A stretch of 52,538 nt of DNA, taken from positions 1-52,538 of the forward strand of contig NZ_POTW01000042.1 in NCBI RefSeq assembly GCF_003236295.1, read 5' to 3'. This document shows, one piece after another, positions 7,961-23,926 of this stretch; the stretch's first letter is position 1; each line of letters opens with the position of its first letter. This DNA comes from Jiangella anatolica. GTDB lineage: Bacteria; Actinomycetota; Actinomycetes; Jiangellales; Jiangellaceae. The notes beneath the pieces are model-generated. The model was given only the letters and a program-made list of their open reading frames with translations, did not search any database and had not been told where the DNA came from. The translations under genes and the position numbers were made by a program.

Positions 7961-9289
7961 ATGACCTCGCACCTCTCGATCGGCCGCCGCCGACGCGCCG
8001 GCTGCCGTCTCGGCGTCATCACGGTGGCCGCCTTGCTGGCCGCGAGCTGCGGAGGCGGCGACGACAGCGCCTCCGGCGAGCCGTCGGGCGCGGCGACCGA
8101 TGCGCCGGTCACCGTCGACGTCCTCATCCCCGACACCTCGACCAACATCGTCAACCCGGCGTTCGAGGTGCTCACACCGGAGTTCACCGACCGCACGGGC
8201 ACGACGGTCGAGTTCGTCAACTCCGGTGGCGACTACGGCGCCGTCGAGGAGCGCATCCTCGCCGCACGGGTCGCCGGCGATCTCCCGGACGCGGCCATCA
8301 TCAGCTCGGCGTCCATCCGCACCTACGTCGACGCCGGCCTGGCGCAGCCGTTCGACCCGCTGATGGAGGCGGACGCCTCCTACGACCCGGCGACGGCGGA
8401 ACCGGCGCTGCTGGACTTCGGCGTCTACGACGACCAGACCTTCGGCCTGCCGCTCACCGCGTCGTGGGTGGTCATGTACTACAACGCCGACGTCTTCCGG
8501 GCAGCGGGGCTGGACCCCGACGACCCGCCGGCCACGTTCACCGAGCTCGAGGCCGCCGCCCGGCAGATCGTCGACTCCGGCGCCGCGCCGAGCGGACTCG
8601 CGTTCCGCTTCGCCGACGACCCCAACATGTGGCGCCTGCAGAACGTCGTCGCCTCCGCCGGCGGAGCGCTGATGAACGACGACCAGTCGGAGCTGACCTT
8701 CGACGACCCGGCGCTGACCGGGCTCGTCGAGTTCCTGGCCGAGCTCGCCGCCGACGACGTCGTCTCCCTGTACGACTCCACCTCGATCGGCGAGGCCTAC
8801 TTCCGCGGCGATGTCGGCATCGTGTTCGACGCCAGCTCGAGCGCCCGCACCCACGCCGAAGGCGCCGCCTTCGAGTACCGCATCGCCCCGTACCCCGTTC
8901 TCGACGACGGCGACGACCGGGTGCTCCTCGCCGGCGGCGCCTCCATCGTGATGTTCACCGACGACCCCGTCCGCCAGCAAGGCGTCTGGGAGGCCGTGCG
9001 CGAGCTCATCGGGCCGGCCGGCGGCACGGCCTACGAGGAGGAGCAGGGCGGCGGCGTCGTCGTCCTGGACAAGAGCGCCAACGCGGCCGTGGCGGACGAG
9101 CACGCCGCCCTGGCGCTCACGGCCGGCGACGTCGCCGACTTCGCCCCGATGTTCCAGTTCCCGGGGCGCTCGGCCCAGGAGATCTGGAGCATCCTCGGCG
9201 ACGAGATCCTCGCCGCGCTGCAGAGCGGCAAGGACCCGGCGCAGGCACTGGCCGACGCCGAGGACGCCGCCGGGTCGCTGCTGCCATGA
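7961..9289 (+). CDS. Extracellular solute-binding protein, family 1 (UgpB-like lipoprotein)
   Basis: 442-residue binding lipoprotein that captures the substrate outside the cell. It has a basic N-terminus, a hydrophobic stretch GVITVAALLAAS, then Cys30 followed by GGG; the lipobox reads LAASC, slightly off the L-x-x-C consensus. The mature part is a family-1 fold (PAFEVLTPEFTDRTGTTVEF, then LPLTASWVVMYYNADVFRAAG), close in style to UgpB. ATG 7961 follows CAGGAG. It lies between the permeases and the ATPase, as in ugpB-type operons. The ligand is unknown; neighbours favour a phosphorus-containing or amino compound rather than a plain maltodextrin. Confidence 0.9.
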   Translation: MTSHLSIGRRRRAGCRLGVITVAALLAASCGGGDDSASGEPSGAATDAPVTVDVLIPDTSTNIVNPAFEVLTPEFTDRTGTTVEFVNSGGDYGAVEERILAARVAGDLPDAAIISSASIRTYVDAGLAQPFDPLMEADASYDPATAEPALLDFGVYDDQTFGLPLTASWVVMYYNADVFRAAGLDPDDPPATFTELEAAARQIVDSGAAPSGLAFRFADDPNMWRLQNVVASAGGALMNDDQSELTFDDPALTGLVEFLAELAADDVVSLYDSTSIGEAYFRGDVGIVFDASSSARTHAEGAAFEYRIAPYPVLDDGDDRVLLAGGASIVMFTDDPVRQQGVWEAVRELIGPAGGTAYEEEQGGGVVVLDKSANAAVADEHAALALTAGDVADFAPMFQFPGRSAQEIWSILGDEILAALQSGKDPAQALADAEDAAGSLLP

Positions 9290-10407
9290 CCGCCACGTCG
9301 CCGGCCCTGAGCTCGTCCGTCCGGACGGAGACCGCGTCGACGCCCGGGGTGACCTGCCGGAACCTCGTGAAGCGCTTCCCCGACGGCACGGTCGCGCTCG
9401 ACGACGTCGACATCGAGTGCCCGCCCGGCGGCATCACCGTGCTCCTCGGACCGTCCGGCTGCGGCAAGACGACCCTGCTGCGCTGCGTCGCCGGGCTCGA
9501 GCAGCCGACGGCGGGCGCCGTCCTGATCGGCGGCCGCGACGTGACCCGCGTCGATGCCGGTCTGCGGGGAGTGGCGATGGTGTTCCAGAACCACGCTCTG
9601 TACCCGGACAAGACGGCCGGGGGCAACCTCGCCTTCCCGCTGAAGATGGCCGGCGTCCCCAAGCGGGAGCGGGTGCGCCGGGTGGCGGCGACCGCCGAGT
9701 TGCTGCACATCGACGGCCTGCTGGAGCGGCGGCCCAGCCAGCTCTCCGGCGGGCAGCGGCAGCGGGTCGGCATCGGGCGGGCGCTCGTGCGCGAGCCCGA
9801 CGTGCTGCTCATGGACGAGCCGTTCTCCAGCCTCGACGCCGAGCTGCGCGTCGAGATGCGCGCGGAGTTCCTCGCGCTGCAACGCCGGCTCGGCATGACC
9901 ACGCTCTACGTCACGCACGACCAGATCGAGGCGCTGTCCCTCGCCGACCAGCTGGTCGTCCTGCGCGACGGCCGGATCGAGCAGTGCGCGGGGGCGGAGG
10001 AGCTCTTCCGCCGTCCCGCGACCAGCTTCGTCGCCACCTTCCTCGGGGGCATGAACCTGCTCACCGGCACGCACCGCGACGGCCGGTTGTCCATACCCGG
10101 CCGCCCGGACGGGCTGACGCTGCCGCCGTCGCTCTCGGCACCGGACGGCGTCGTCACCGTGGGGGTGCGGCCCGAAGATCTCCGGCCCGGCCCGGGACGC
10201 GATGACGACCTGTCACTGGAGCTCACGCCCGTGCTCACCGAGCTGCTCGGCCGGGAGCGGCTGGTCCACGGCACCTTCGGCGGGCTCCGCGTGAAGGTGC
10301 GACTGCACGCCGACATCGCGGTCGGCGAGCGCCTCATCGTGCATGCCAGCGCCGCTGACCTGCACCTGTTCGGTTTCGACGGCACACGACTCCAGGAGGC
10401 GGCATGA
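9286..10407 (+). CDS. ABC transporter ATP-binding protein (UgpC/MalK-like)
   Basis: 373-residue ATPase that powers the importer. The nucleotide-binding domain carries Walker A GPSGCGKTT, the Q-loop in VFQNHALYPDKTAGGNLAFP, signature [15 protein letters not shown], Walker B VLLMDEPFSSLD and the switch histidine in VTHDQIEA. A C-terminal TOBE-type domain follows (ITVGVRPEDL-like segment VTVGVRPEDLRPG), as in MalK/UgpC. The N-terminus has a 20-residue extension before the domain. ATG overlaps the stop of the binding-protein gene, and its own TGA overlaps the ATG of the aldolase gene, so catabolic and transport genes are translationally linked. Confidence 0.92.
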   Translation: MTATSPALSSSVRTETASTPGVTCRNLVKRFPDGTVALDDVDIECPPGGITVLLGPSGCGKTTLLRCVAGLEQPTAGAVLIGGRDVTRVDAGLRGVAMVFQNHALYPDKTAGGNLAFPLKMAGVPKRERVRRVAATAELLHIDGLLERRPSQLSGGQRQRVGIGRALVREPDVLLMDEPFSSLDAELRVEMRAEFLALQRRLGMTTLYVTHDQIEALSLADQLVVLRDGRIEQCAGAEELFRRPATSFVATFLGGMNLLTGTHRDGRLSIPGRPDGLTLPPSLSAPDGVVTVGVRPEDLRPGPGRDDDLSLELTPVLTELLGRERLVHGTFGGLRVKVRLHADIAVGERLIVHASAADLHLFGFDGTRLQEAA

Positions 10408-11189
10408 AGGTGAACACCACGAAGGCGAAGATCCTGCGCGGCGAGATGGTGGTCGGGCTCGCGCTCGACTCCGCCGACCCGATCATGGTCGAGTACGCCG
10501 CGCTCGCCGGGTTGGACTTCGTCCGCATCGACCTGGAGCACGGCCCGGCCACGCTGAGCGACCTCGAGCACCTGGCGCGCGCGGCCGAGGCGGCGGATCT
10601 CACCCCCACCGCCCGTCTCGCCGTGAACCGGCCGGAGATCGTCACGCAGGTGCTCAACCGCGGCATGACCGGCCTGACCTTCCCGCACATCAGCACTGCC
10701 GAGGACGCGGCCGCGGCGGTGCGCTCGGCCAAGTTCGCGCCTGAGGGCGACCGCGCCATCACCACGCCGGGCGGACGGGGCATGCACGCCCGCTGGGCGC
10801 TCGGCGTCCCCGCTGACGACGCCTACGCCTTCGCCAACCGCGAGACCATCGTGACCTGCCTGATCGAGGATCCGATCGGCGTCGAGAACGTCGAGAAGAT
10901 CGCGGCGGTGCCGGGCGTCGACCTCATCACGTTCGGCGCCGGCGACATGTCCGCGACGACCGGCCACATCGGTGACTTCAACCACTCCGACGTGCGGGCG
11001 CTGATCCTGGACGGCATCCGCCGGGCGCGCGCCGCCGGCAAGCCCGTCGGCATCTCCGTCGGCAACCGCTCGATGGAGCGGGCGGCGGCGTTCATCGACG
11101 CCGGCGTCACCGTCGTGCAACTGCTGCCCGCCCCGCTGATCGTCGACGGCGTCGCCCGGATGCTCGACGAGCTCGCCATCCGGCGCTGA
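10404..11189 (+). CDS. HpcH/HpaI-family class II aldolase
   Basis: 261-residue metal-dependent aldolase or lyase that cleaves a 2-oxo-3-deoxy or 4-hydroxy-2-oxo acid to pyruvate and an aldehyde. Recognisable parts are DFVRIDLEHGP (active-site His equivalent to HpaI His45), RGMTGLTFPHISTAEDA, and the C-terminal EDPIGVENVEKIAAVPGVDL followed by GAGDMSATTGH, which matches the QxExxxGxxNxxEIAAVPGVD...GxxDLS pattern with its metal ligands. It is fused to the transporter operon by a 4-bp overlap. A plausible role is splitting the carbon skeleton of the imported substrate after transamination; this is inference from gene order. Confidence 0.87.
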   Translation: MKVNTTKAKILRGEMVVGLALDSADPIMVEYAALAGLDFVRIDLEHGPATLSDLEHLARAAEAADLTPTARLAVNRPEIVTQVLNRGMTGLTFPHISTAEDAAAAVRSAKFAPEGDRAITTPGGRGMHARWALGVPADDAYAFANRETIVTCLIEDPIGVENVEKIAAVPGVDLITFGAGDMSATTGHIGDFNHSDVRALILDGIRRARAAGKPVGISVGNRSMERAAAFIDAGVTVVQLLPAPLIVDGVARMLDELAIRR

Positions 11190-11199
11190 GGACCGTCCG

Positions 11200-11997
11200 G
11201 TGCCGTTCGCACAGCTCGGCCCCGGCCGCGTCTTCTACACCGACCACGGGACCGGCACGCCGCCGCTGCTGCTGATCCACGGCTGGACCTGCGACTCGCA
11301 CGACTGGCGGGCGCAGGTCGGCGCGTTCGCCGCCGAGCACCGGGTGATCGTGCCGGACCTGCGCGGCCACGGCCGCTCGTCCGTCCCGGCCACCGGCTAC
11401 GTGCCGCGGGCCTTCGCCGCCGATCTCGTCGCGCTGCTCGACCACCTCGGCGTCCAGGAGTTCGTTCCGATCGGTCACTCGCTCGGCGCCGTCGTGGCGG
11501 CGGTCCTCGCCGTAGAGCAGGCCGGCCGCGTGCTGGCCTGCGTCAGCGTCGATCCCGCGTATGGCCTCGACGACGCAGAGGCGGCGACCGTCCTCCGCCA
11601 GGTGGAGGAGCTGCGCTCACCCCGCGGCCCGCACGTCGCCGGCGTCATTCTCGAGGCGTCCGAGGCCGCGCCCTCGCCCGCTCTGCGCGCCTGGCGCCGC
11701 GACCGCATCGCCGGCCTGCGGCCACACGTGGTGGCCGAGACCTTCGCCGGGCTGTTCGAGCCGGCCGACCAGGTCGCGATGCGGCCGGCGAGTGCGGCCT
11801 ACCTCCGGCGGCGAACGTGCCCGGTGCTGGCCGTGCACGCCTCGTCCGTCCGGGCCGACTGGGAACGCGAGCTCGCCGCCCACCCGCGCAGCCGTGTCGT
11901 CACGTGGTGCGACACGGGACACTGGCCGCACCAGGAGCGACCGGACGAGTTCAACGCGCTCGTGCTCGAGTGGCTCGCCGGGCTACGCCTACGCTGA
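11200..11997 (+). CDS. Alpha/beta-fold hydrolase
   Basis: 265-residue serine hydrolase of the alpha/beta family. It has the oxyanion segment LLLIHGWTCDSHDW, the nucleophile elbow GHSLGA (Ser about residue 94) and the catalytic His in CDTGHWPHQERPDEF; an acid residue is expected in the segment around RADWERELAAHP. No signal peptide. GTG 11200 is preceded by GAGGA with 8 nt spacing. It is the last gene of the ABC/aldolase operon, 10 bp after the aldolase. It could hydrolyse an ester, lactone or C-C bond in the pathway; the exact substrate cannot be read from sequence. Confidence 0.85.
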   Translation: MPFAQLGPGRVFYTDHGTGTPPLLLIHGWTCDSHDWRAQVGAFAAEHRVIVPDLRGHGRSSVPATGYVPRAFAADLVALLDHLGVQEFVPIGHSLGAVVAAVLAVEQAGRVLACVSVDPAYGLDDAEAATVLRQVEELRSPRGPHVAGVILEASEAAPSPALRAWRRDRIAGLRPHVVAETFAGLFEPADQVAMRPASAAYLRRRTCPVLAVHASSVRADWERELAAHPRSRVVTWCDTGHWPHQERPDEFNALVLEWLAGLRLR

Positions 11998-12022
11998 GCC
12001 CTGTGGAGGGGCTGTGCACACC

Positions 12023-12059
12023 GGCGACGACTGGGGGCCGGAGGCTCCCACGAGTCGCC
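12023..12059 (+). terminator. Two-tier hairpin at the end of the ABC/aldolase operon
   Basis: An inner 8-bp stem (12032-12039 with 12043-12050, one G-U pair) lies inside an outer 6-bp stem GGCGAC/GTCGCC. It starts 25 nt after the stop at 11997. There is no T-run, as is common for terminators in GC-rich actinomycetes. Confidence 0.5.
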
Positions 12060-12097
12060 AGTCCGGACCGTGAGTCGACCGGAGCGAAGGAGTCCAC

Positions 12098-12127
12098 GTG
12101 CACGGCCCGAGACGTCGGGAGTGTTGA
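12098..12127 (+). other. Possible 9-codon mini-cistron before the YjbR-like gene
   Basis: GTG 12098 follows a good GAAGGAG box and opens a 9-codon frame (residues MHGPRRREC) whose TGA overlaps the ATG at 12127 (TGATG). The arrangement would couple translation of the next gene. It may be chance; no family is known to me. Confidence 0.25.
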
Positions 12128-12549
12128 TGATGGAGGACGGCGAGCGGCCGGCCACGGTCGCCGACGTGCACGAGGTGGCGGCGGCGATGCCGCACGTCAC
12201 CGTCTACCCGAAGACCGAGCACCGGCCCGTCTACCAGGTCGGCGGCAAGTCGTTCGTGTACTTCCGCAACCCGCGGCCGGACGCCGTCGACCCGGAGACG
12301 GGCGAGCGGTACGACGACGTGATCGTGCTGTGGGTGGAGTCCGAGGCGGAGAAGGAGGCGCTGGTCCAGGACCCGCGCACGCCGTACTTCACCACGCCGC
12401 ACTTCAATGGGCACCTGTCGGTGCTGGTGCGGGCCGCCCGGCTGGGCGAGCTGACCCGCGCCGAGCTGGCCGAGCAGGTCCAGGACGCCTGGATGTCGCG
12501 CGCCTCGAAGGCGCGGGTCGCGGCCTGGCTGCGTGACCGTGGCGAGTAA
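12127..12549 (+). CDS. MmcQ/YjbR-family protein
   Basis: 140-residue protein of the MmcQ/YjbR group, which has a CyaY-like fold and an unknown, perhaps DNA-binding, role. The family look is given by the start EVAAAMPHVTVYPK, GGKSFVYFRNPR, the long charged stretch ERYDDVIVLWVESEAEKEAL, and DPRTPYFTTPHFNGHLSVLVR. ATG 12127 is spaced 5 nt from GGGAG and overlaps the stop of a possible mini-ORF; ATG 12130 is an alternative. The 3' end overlaps the start of the methyltransferase gene by 17 bp, so the two are co-translated. Confidence 0.8.
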   Translation: MMEDGERPATVADVHEVAAAMPHVTVYPKTEHRPVYQVGGKSFVYFRNPRPDAVDPETGERYDDVIVLWVESEAEKEALVQDPRTPYFTTPHFNGHLSVLVRAARLGELTRAELAEQVQDAWMSRASKARVAAWLRDRGE

Positions 12550-13273
12550 CCGGGCGGCCTGGGACGACGCCTCGTCCAAGCACGTCCGCGAGTACGACGA
12601 CCTGCTGGCGCAGGCGCGGACGGCGACGCTGCTGCCGGCCGAGCTGGAGCTGCTCGGCCCGGCACTGGCGACGTCGCCGGAGGTCGTTCACCTGCAGAGC
12701 GGCCACGGCCTGGACGACGCCGCGCTGGTGCGGGCCGGCGCCCGGTCGGTCGTCGGGGTGGACTTCAGCGCGGTCGCCGTCGCGGCGGCGCAGCGGCGGT
12801 CGGACGCACTGGGACTGCCCTGCCGGTACGTCGTCGGCGAGCTGCCCGGCGCGCCACTGCGCTCCGGCTGCGCGGACCTCGTCTACGCCGGCAAGGGCGC
12901 GCTGATCTGGCTGCCCGACCTGGCGGCCTGGGCCCGGGACGTCGCGCGGCTGCTGCGGCCGGGCGGGACGCTGTTCGTCTACGAGGCACACCCGGCGGTG
13001 CCGCTGTGGACGTGGGACGCCGACGAGCCGCGGATCCGGCCGGACCGCGGCTACTTCGAGCGTCGCCACGTCAACGACACCTTCCCGGCCCGCGGCGCGG
13101 TCGAGTCGCAGGCGACGCTCGGTGAGATCGTCACGTCGGTCGTCGCGGCCGAACTGGAGCTGCGGCACCTGGCCGAGTACCCCGACCCGTTCTGGCGCCC
13201 CGACGGCGTCGACGCGGCCGCCTGGCGCGGCCGGCTGCCGAACGCGTTCTCGCTGCTGGCGGCCCGGCGCTGA
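12533..13273 (+). CDS. Class I SAM-dependent methyltransferase
   Basis: 246-residue methyltransferase with a Rossmann core. Motif I is the degenerate form VVHLQSGHGLDDAALVRAGA, and the acidic end of strand 2 is VVGVDFS. Motif IV is DLVYAGKGALIWLPDL and the post-motif region LLRPGGTLFVYEAHP. The WDADEP...YFERRHVNDTFPARG segment is characteristic of a subgroup annotated only as class I methyltransferases. GTG 12533 and GTG 12539 are both possible starts; the first gives the expected NRAAWDDAS opening after a short lead. It overlaps the YjbR-like gene. The methyl acceptor is unknown. Confidence 0.83.
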   Translation: MTVASNRAAWDDASSKHVREYDDLLAQARTATLLPAELELLGPALATSPEVVHLQSGHGLDDAALVRAGARSVVGVDFSAVAVAAAQRRSDALGLPCRYVVGELPGAPLRSGCADLVYAGKGALIWLPDLAAWARDVARLLRPGGTLFVYEAHPAVPLWTWDADEPRIRPDRGYFERRHVNDTFPARGAVESQATLGEIVTSVVAAELELRHLAEYPDPFWRPDGVDAAAWRGRLPNAFSLLAARR

Positions 13274-13285
13274 GGCCACACACGA

Positions 13286-13311
13286 ACGGGGCCGGCTCTC
13301 GCCGACCCCGT
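13286..13311. terminator. Bidirectional hairpin between convergent genes
   Basis: ACGGGG-C-CGGC-TCTC-GCCG-A-CCCCGT forms a 10-bp stem with one C/A mismatch and a TCTC loop. It lies 12 nt after the methyltransferase stop and 22 nt after the end of the minus-strand small ORF, so it can serve both. Confidence 0.65.
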
Positions 13312-13333
13312 CTCGCTCCCTGCGGCCCGCCGG

Positions 13334-13501
13334 CTACCTCAGCAGCGCGACGAACTGGTGCAGGGCAACACCCAGGATGGAGAACGCTCCCACGAGACCC
13401 GGCCACAGATCCCGCAGGATCTGACCGATGAGCTCAGTGTGCTGGCGCAGCTCTCTAAGCCTGGCCAACGTGGTGCGCTCGTCCCTGTCGCGGTGACTCA
13501 A
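13334..13501 (-). CDS. Candidate 55-residue membrane microprotein (TTG start)
   Basis: A 55-codon frame, too short to be found easily. The first half is strongly charged and helical (SHRDRDERTTLARLRELRQH) and the second half is one hydrophobic helix (LWPGLVGAFSILGVALHQFV) ending ALLR. This polar-helix plus membrane-anchor plan looks like a real small membrane protein. The frame opens with TTG; a TGA lies two codons upstream, so TTG is the only usual start. The ribosome site is weak (a GAGAGAG run 12 nt away). It is preceded by a structured leader with alternative hairpins (13524-13586) and followed by a terminator at 13286-13311. No family recognised. Confidence 0.45.
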   Translation of the reverse strand: MSHRDRDERTTLARLRELRQHTELIGQILRDLWPGLVGAFSILGVALHQFVALLR

Positions 13502-13523
13502 CGGATCTCACTCTCTCTCGAGA

Positions 13524-13586
13524 GCTACCGGTGAGCCGCTGCTAACAGCCCGCCCGGTAGCCCATCTCTGGACTACGCCGGGCGGG
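13524..13586. promoter_or_regulatory. Mutually exclusive hairpins, possible attenuator leader
   Basis: Three segments can pair in two ways. Segment B (13549-13561) pairs with A (GCTACCGG at 13524-13531, perfect 8 bp with CCGGTAGC 13554-13561) or with C (CCCGCCCGG 13549-13557 with CCGGGCGGG 13578-13586, perfect 9 bp, extended by TAG/CTA after a 2-nt bulge). Both cannot form at once, which is the hallmark of an RNA switch or attenuator. On the minus strand this lies in the leader of the 55-residue ORF. A 10-bp palindrome CTCTCGAGAG (13515-13524) is adjacent. Confidence 0.45.
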
Positions 13587-13643
13587 TGCCCGATGTAGTT
13601 AAGCCCTTCAGGATGACAGCTGGTCAGCGCAGACGTCAACGGC

Positions 13644-13747
13644 TAGACTCTTGGATGGCCGGTGGAGGTGCTGCTAACACCGATGATCCCGGCCGGACCC
13701 CGGCGCGCTTCTCTCGCGAAAGCGGTGACTCACCGCGCCGGGGTTTC
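13644..13747 (+). ncRNA. Candidate small RNA with promoter and strong terminator
   Basis: A promoter-like pair, TGGTCA (13621-13626) and TAGACT (13644-13649) with 17-bp spacing, is followed about 50 nt later by a perfect 10-bp stem (CCCCGGCGCG 13698-13707 with CGCGCCGGGG 13734-13743) and TTTCT. No convincing protein is encoded, so a transcript of roughly 90 nt from about 13656 is possible. The hairpin could instead simply terminate the macrodomain gene arriving on the minus strand. Confidence 0.3.
13698..13747. terminator. Strong hairpin terminator
   Basis: Perfect 10-bp GC stem (13698-13707 with 13734-13743) with a 26-nt loop, followed by TTTCT on the plus strand. It lies 14 bp beyond the stop codon of the minus-strand macrodomain gene and can end the arginine operon transcript as well. 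Confidence 0.6.
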
Positions 13748-13757
13748 TGCTGCCCCG

Positions 13758-14261
13758 TCAGCCCTCGAGGGCGGCGGTGAGGAGCTCGTACGTCGGGCGG
13801 TCGTAGGCCACCAGGCGGATCAGCTCGACCCGCGTCGGAACGGTACGGACGGTGTCGACGGCGATGCGGGCGGCCTCCTCGGGCGGGTAGCCGAAGACAC
13901 CGGTCGAGATGGCCGGGAACGCCACGGACCGAGCGCCGAGCGAGTCCGCCACCTCCAGCGACCGGCGGTAGCAGGACGCCAAGACCGAGGCCTCGTCACG
14001 CGTCCCGCCCTTCCAGACCGGTCCAACGGTATGGATGACGTGGCGGATGGGCGGGTCGAGGTCGAACGCAGGCGTCGCCACGGCGTCGCCGGGCAAGCAG
14101 GGCGCCAGCGCGGCCCCTGCCTCCTTCAACCGCGGGCCGGCCGCCCAGTGGATGGCCCCGTCGACGCCGCCACCGCCACGCAGCGACGAGTTCGCCGCGT
14201 TCACGATCGCGTCGACGGCCTCGCGGGTGATGTCGCCCTGGACCACCTCGAGCCGCGCCAT
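13758..14261 (-). CDS. Macrodomain protein, O-acetyl-ADP-ribose deacetylase-like
   Basis: 167-residue single macrodomain of the YmdB/MacroD class, which deacetylates O-acetyl-ADP-ribose and can remove ADP-ribose from acidic residues. It begins [24 protein letters not shown], has the catalytic Asn-Asn and glycine-rich loop [17 protein letters not shown], and the diphosphate loop [21 protein letters not shown]. Length and motifs are complete. The ATG lies 10 bp after argH, so it is very likely the last gene of the arginine operon even though it has no role in arginine synthesis. Such trailing genes are common; a link through acetyl transfer (ArgJ) or NAD-derived metabolites would be speculation. 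Confidence 0.9.
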   Translation of the reverse strand: MARLEVVQGDITREAVDAIVNAANSSLRGGGGVDGAIHWAAGPRLKEAGAALAPCLPGDAVATPAFDLDPPIRHVIHTVGPVWKGGTRDEASVLASCYRRSLEVADSLGARSVAFPAISTGVFGYPPEEAARIAVDTVRTVPTRVELIRLVAYDRPTYELLTAALEG

Positions 14262-14271
14262 GAGGCCGAAC

Positions 14272-23056
<8,785 letters not shown>

Positions 23057-23125
23057 GCCGGGAAGTCTGGCCGTTCATCGCAGACCCCGCCACTCGTCGG
23101 GAACATATGGGGCGAATCGGACGCG

Positions 23126-23926
23126 TCAGCCGAGGGGGTCGTCGGGGCCGGCGGTGGGCAGCCGGAGGGTGCGGGCGTCGTGGGCGAGGATGTCGTCCCG
23201 CAGCGCCAGCAGCGACTCCGGCGTGTCGGTGCCGGCCCGGAAGAACCGGCCGCCGAGGTCGTCCAGCCGGCCCTCGGCGATGGCGGCGACCAGGTCGACG
23301 ACGTCCTCGGGCGCCGTCCACTCGGTGCGGCCGGCGTGCATCGGCATCGCCGTCGTCATCTCGGTCTCGACGTGGCCGGGAGCGAGGTCGAACGCCCGCA
23401 CGCCCTGGTCCCGGTACTGCAGGTCGAGCAGGCCGGTGAACCGGGCCAGCGCGCCCTTGGAGATCGCGTAGCCGGTGTAGGTCCGCACCGGCTTGAAGCC
23501 GTGGCCGCTGTTCAGGTTGACGATCCGCCCGCCCCCGCCGGCCAGCATGACCGCCAGCACGGCGTGCGTGACCAGCAACGGGCCGCGCACGTTGACCTCG
23601 ACGACCCGCCAGCTCTCCTCGACGTCGGTGTCGAGGAACGGCCCCTCGGCGGACTCGATGACACCGGCGTTGTTGACCAGCAGGTCGATCCCGCCGAGTC
23701 CCTCGGCCACCGCCGACACCGCCGCGGCGACGGCGGCGTGGTCGGTGACGTCGGCCGTCACGCCGACCGCCGTCACACCGTGCGACCGGCACTCCTCGAC
23801 GGCCTCGTCGAGGAGGGCCCGGTCGCGGGCGAGCAGGCCGACCGCGATGCCCCGCGCGGCCAGTCCGGCGGCGAGCGCCCGGCCGATCCCCCGGCTGGCC
23901 CCGGTGACGAGGGCGGTCGCCGTCAT
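23126..23926 (-). CDS. Short-chain dehydrogenase/reductase (SDR)
   Basis: 266-residue classical SDR. NAD(P)-binding motif is [13 protein letters not shown], the structural motif LVNNAGVIE, and the catalytic Ser-Tyr-Lys set lies in [23 protein letters not shown]. An Arg after the motif (LLARDRALL) suggests NADPH preference. The product [12 protein letters not shown] segment is normal. ATG overlaps the TGA of pheT by 4 bp, so it is translated in step with the tRNA synthetase. The substrate is unknown. Confidence 0.9.
   Translation of the reverse strand: MTATALVTGASRGIGRALAAGLAARGIAVGLLARDRALLDEAVEECRSHGVTAVGVTADVTDHAAVAAAVSAVAEGLGGIDLLVNNAGVIESAEGPFLDTDVEESWRVVEVNVRGPLLVTHAVLAVMLAGGGGRIVNLNSGHGFKPVRTYTGYAISKGALARFTGLLDLQYRDQGVRAFDLAPGHVETEMTTAMPMHAGRTEWTAPEDVVDLVAAIAEGRLDDLGGRFFRAGTDTPESLLALRDDILAHDARTLRLPTAGPDDPLG

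Noticed and set aside
13538-13679. Ten-base direct repeat GCTGCTAACA (13538-13547 and 13670-13679), resembling vector sequence near a T7 terminator
   Set aside because: Only ten bases match and the flanks are ordinary genomic sequence; vector contamination is not supported and the repeat may be chance.
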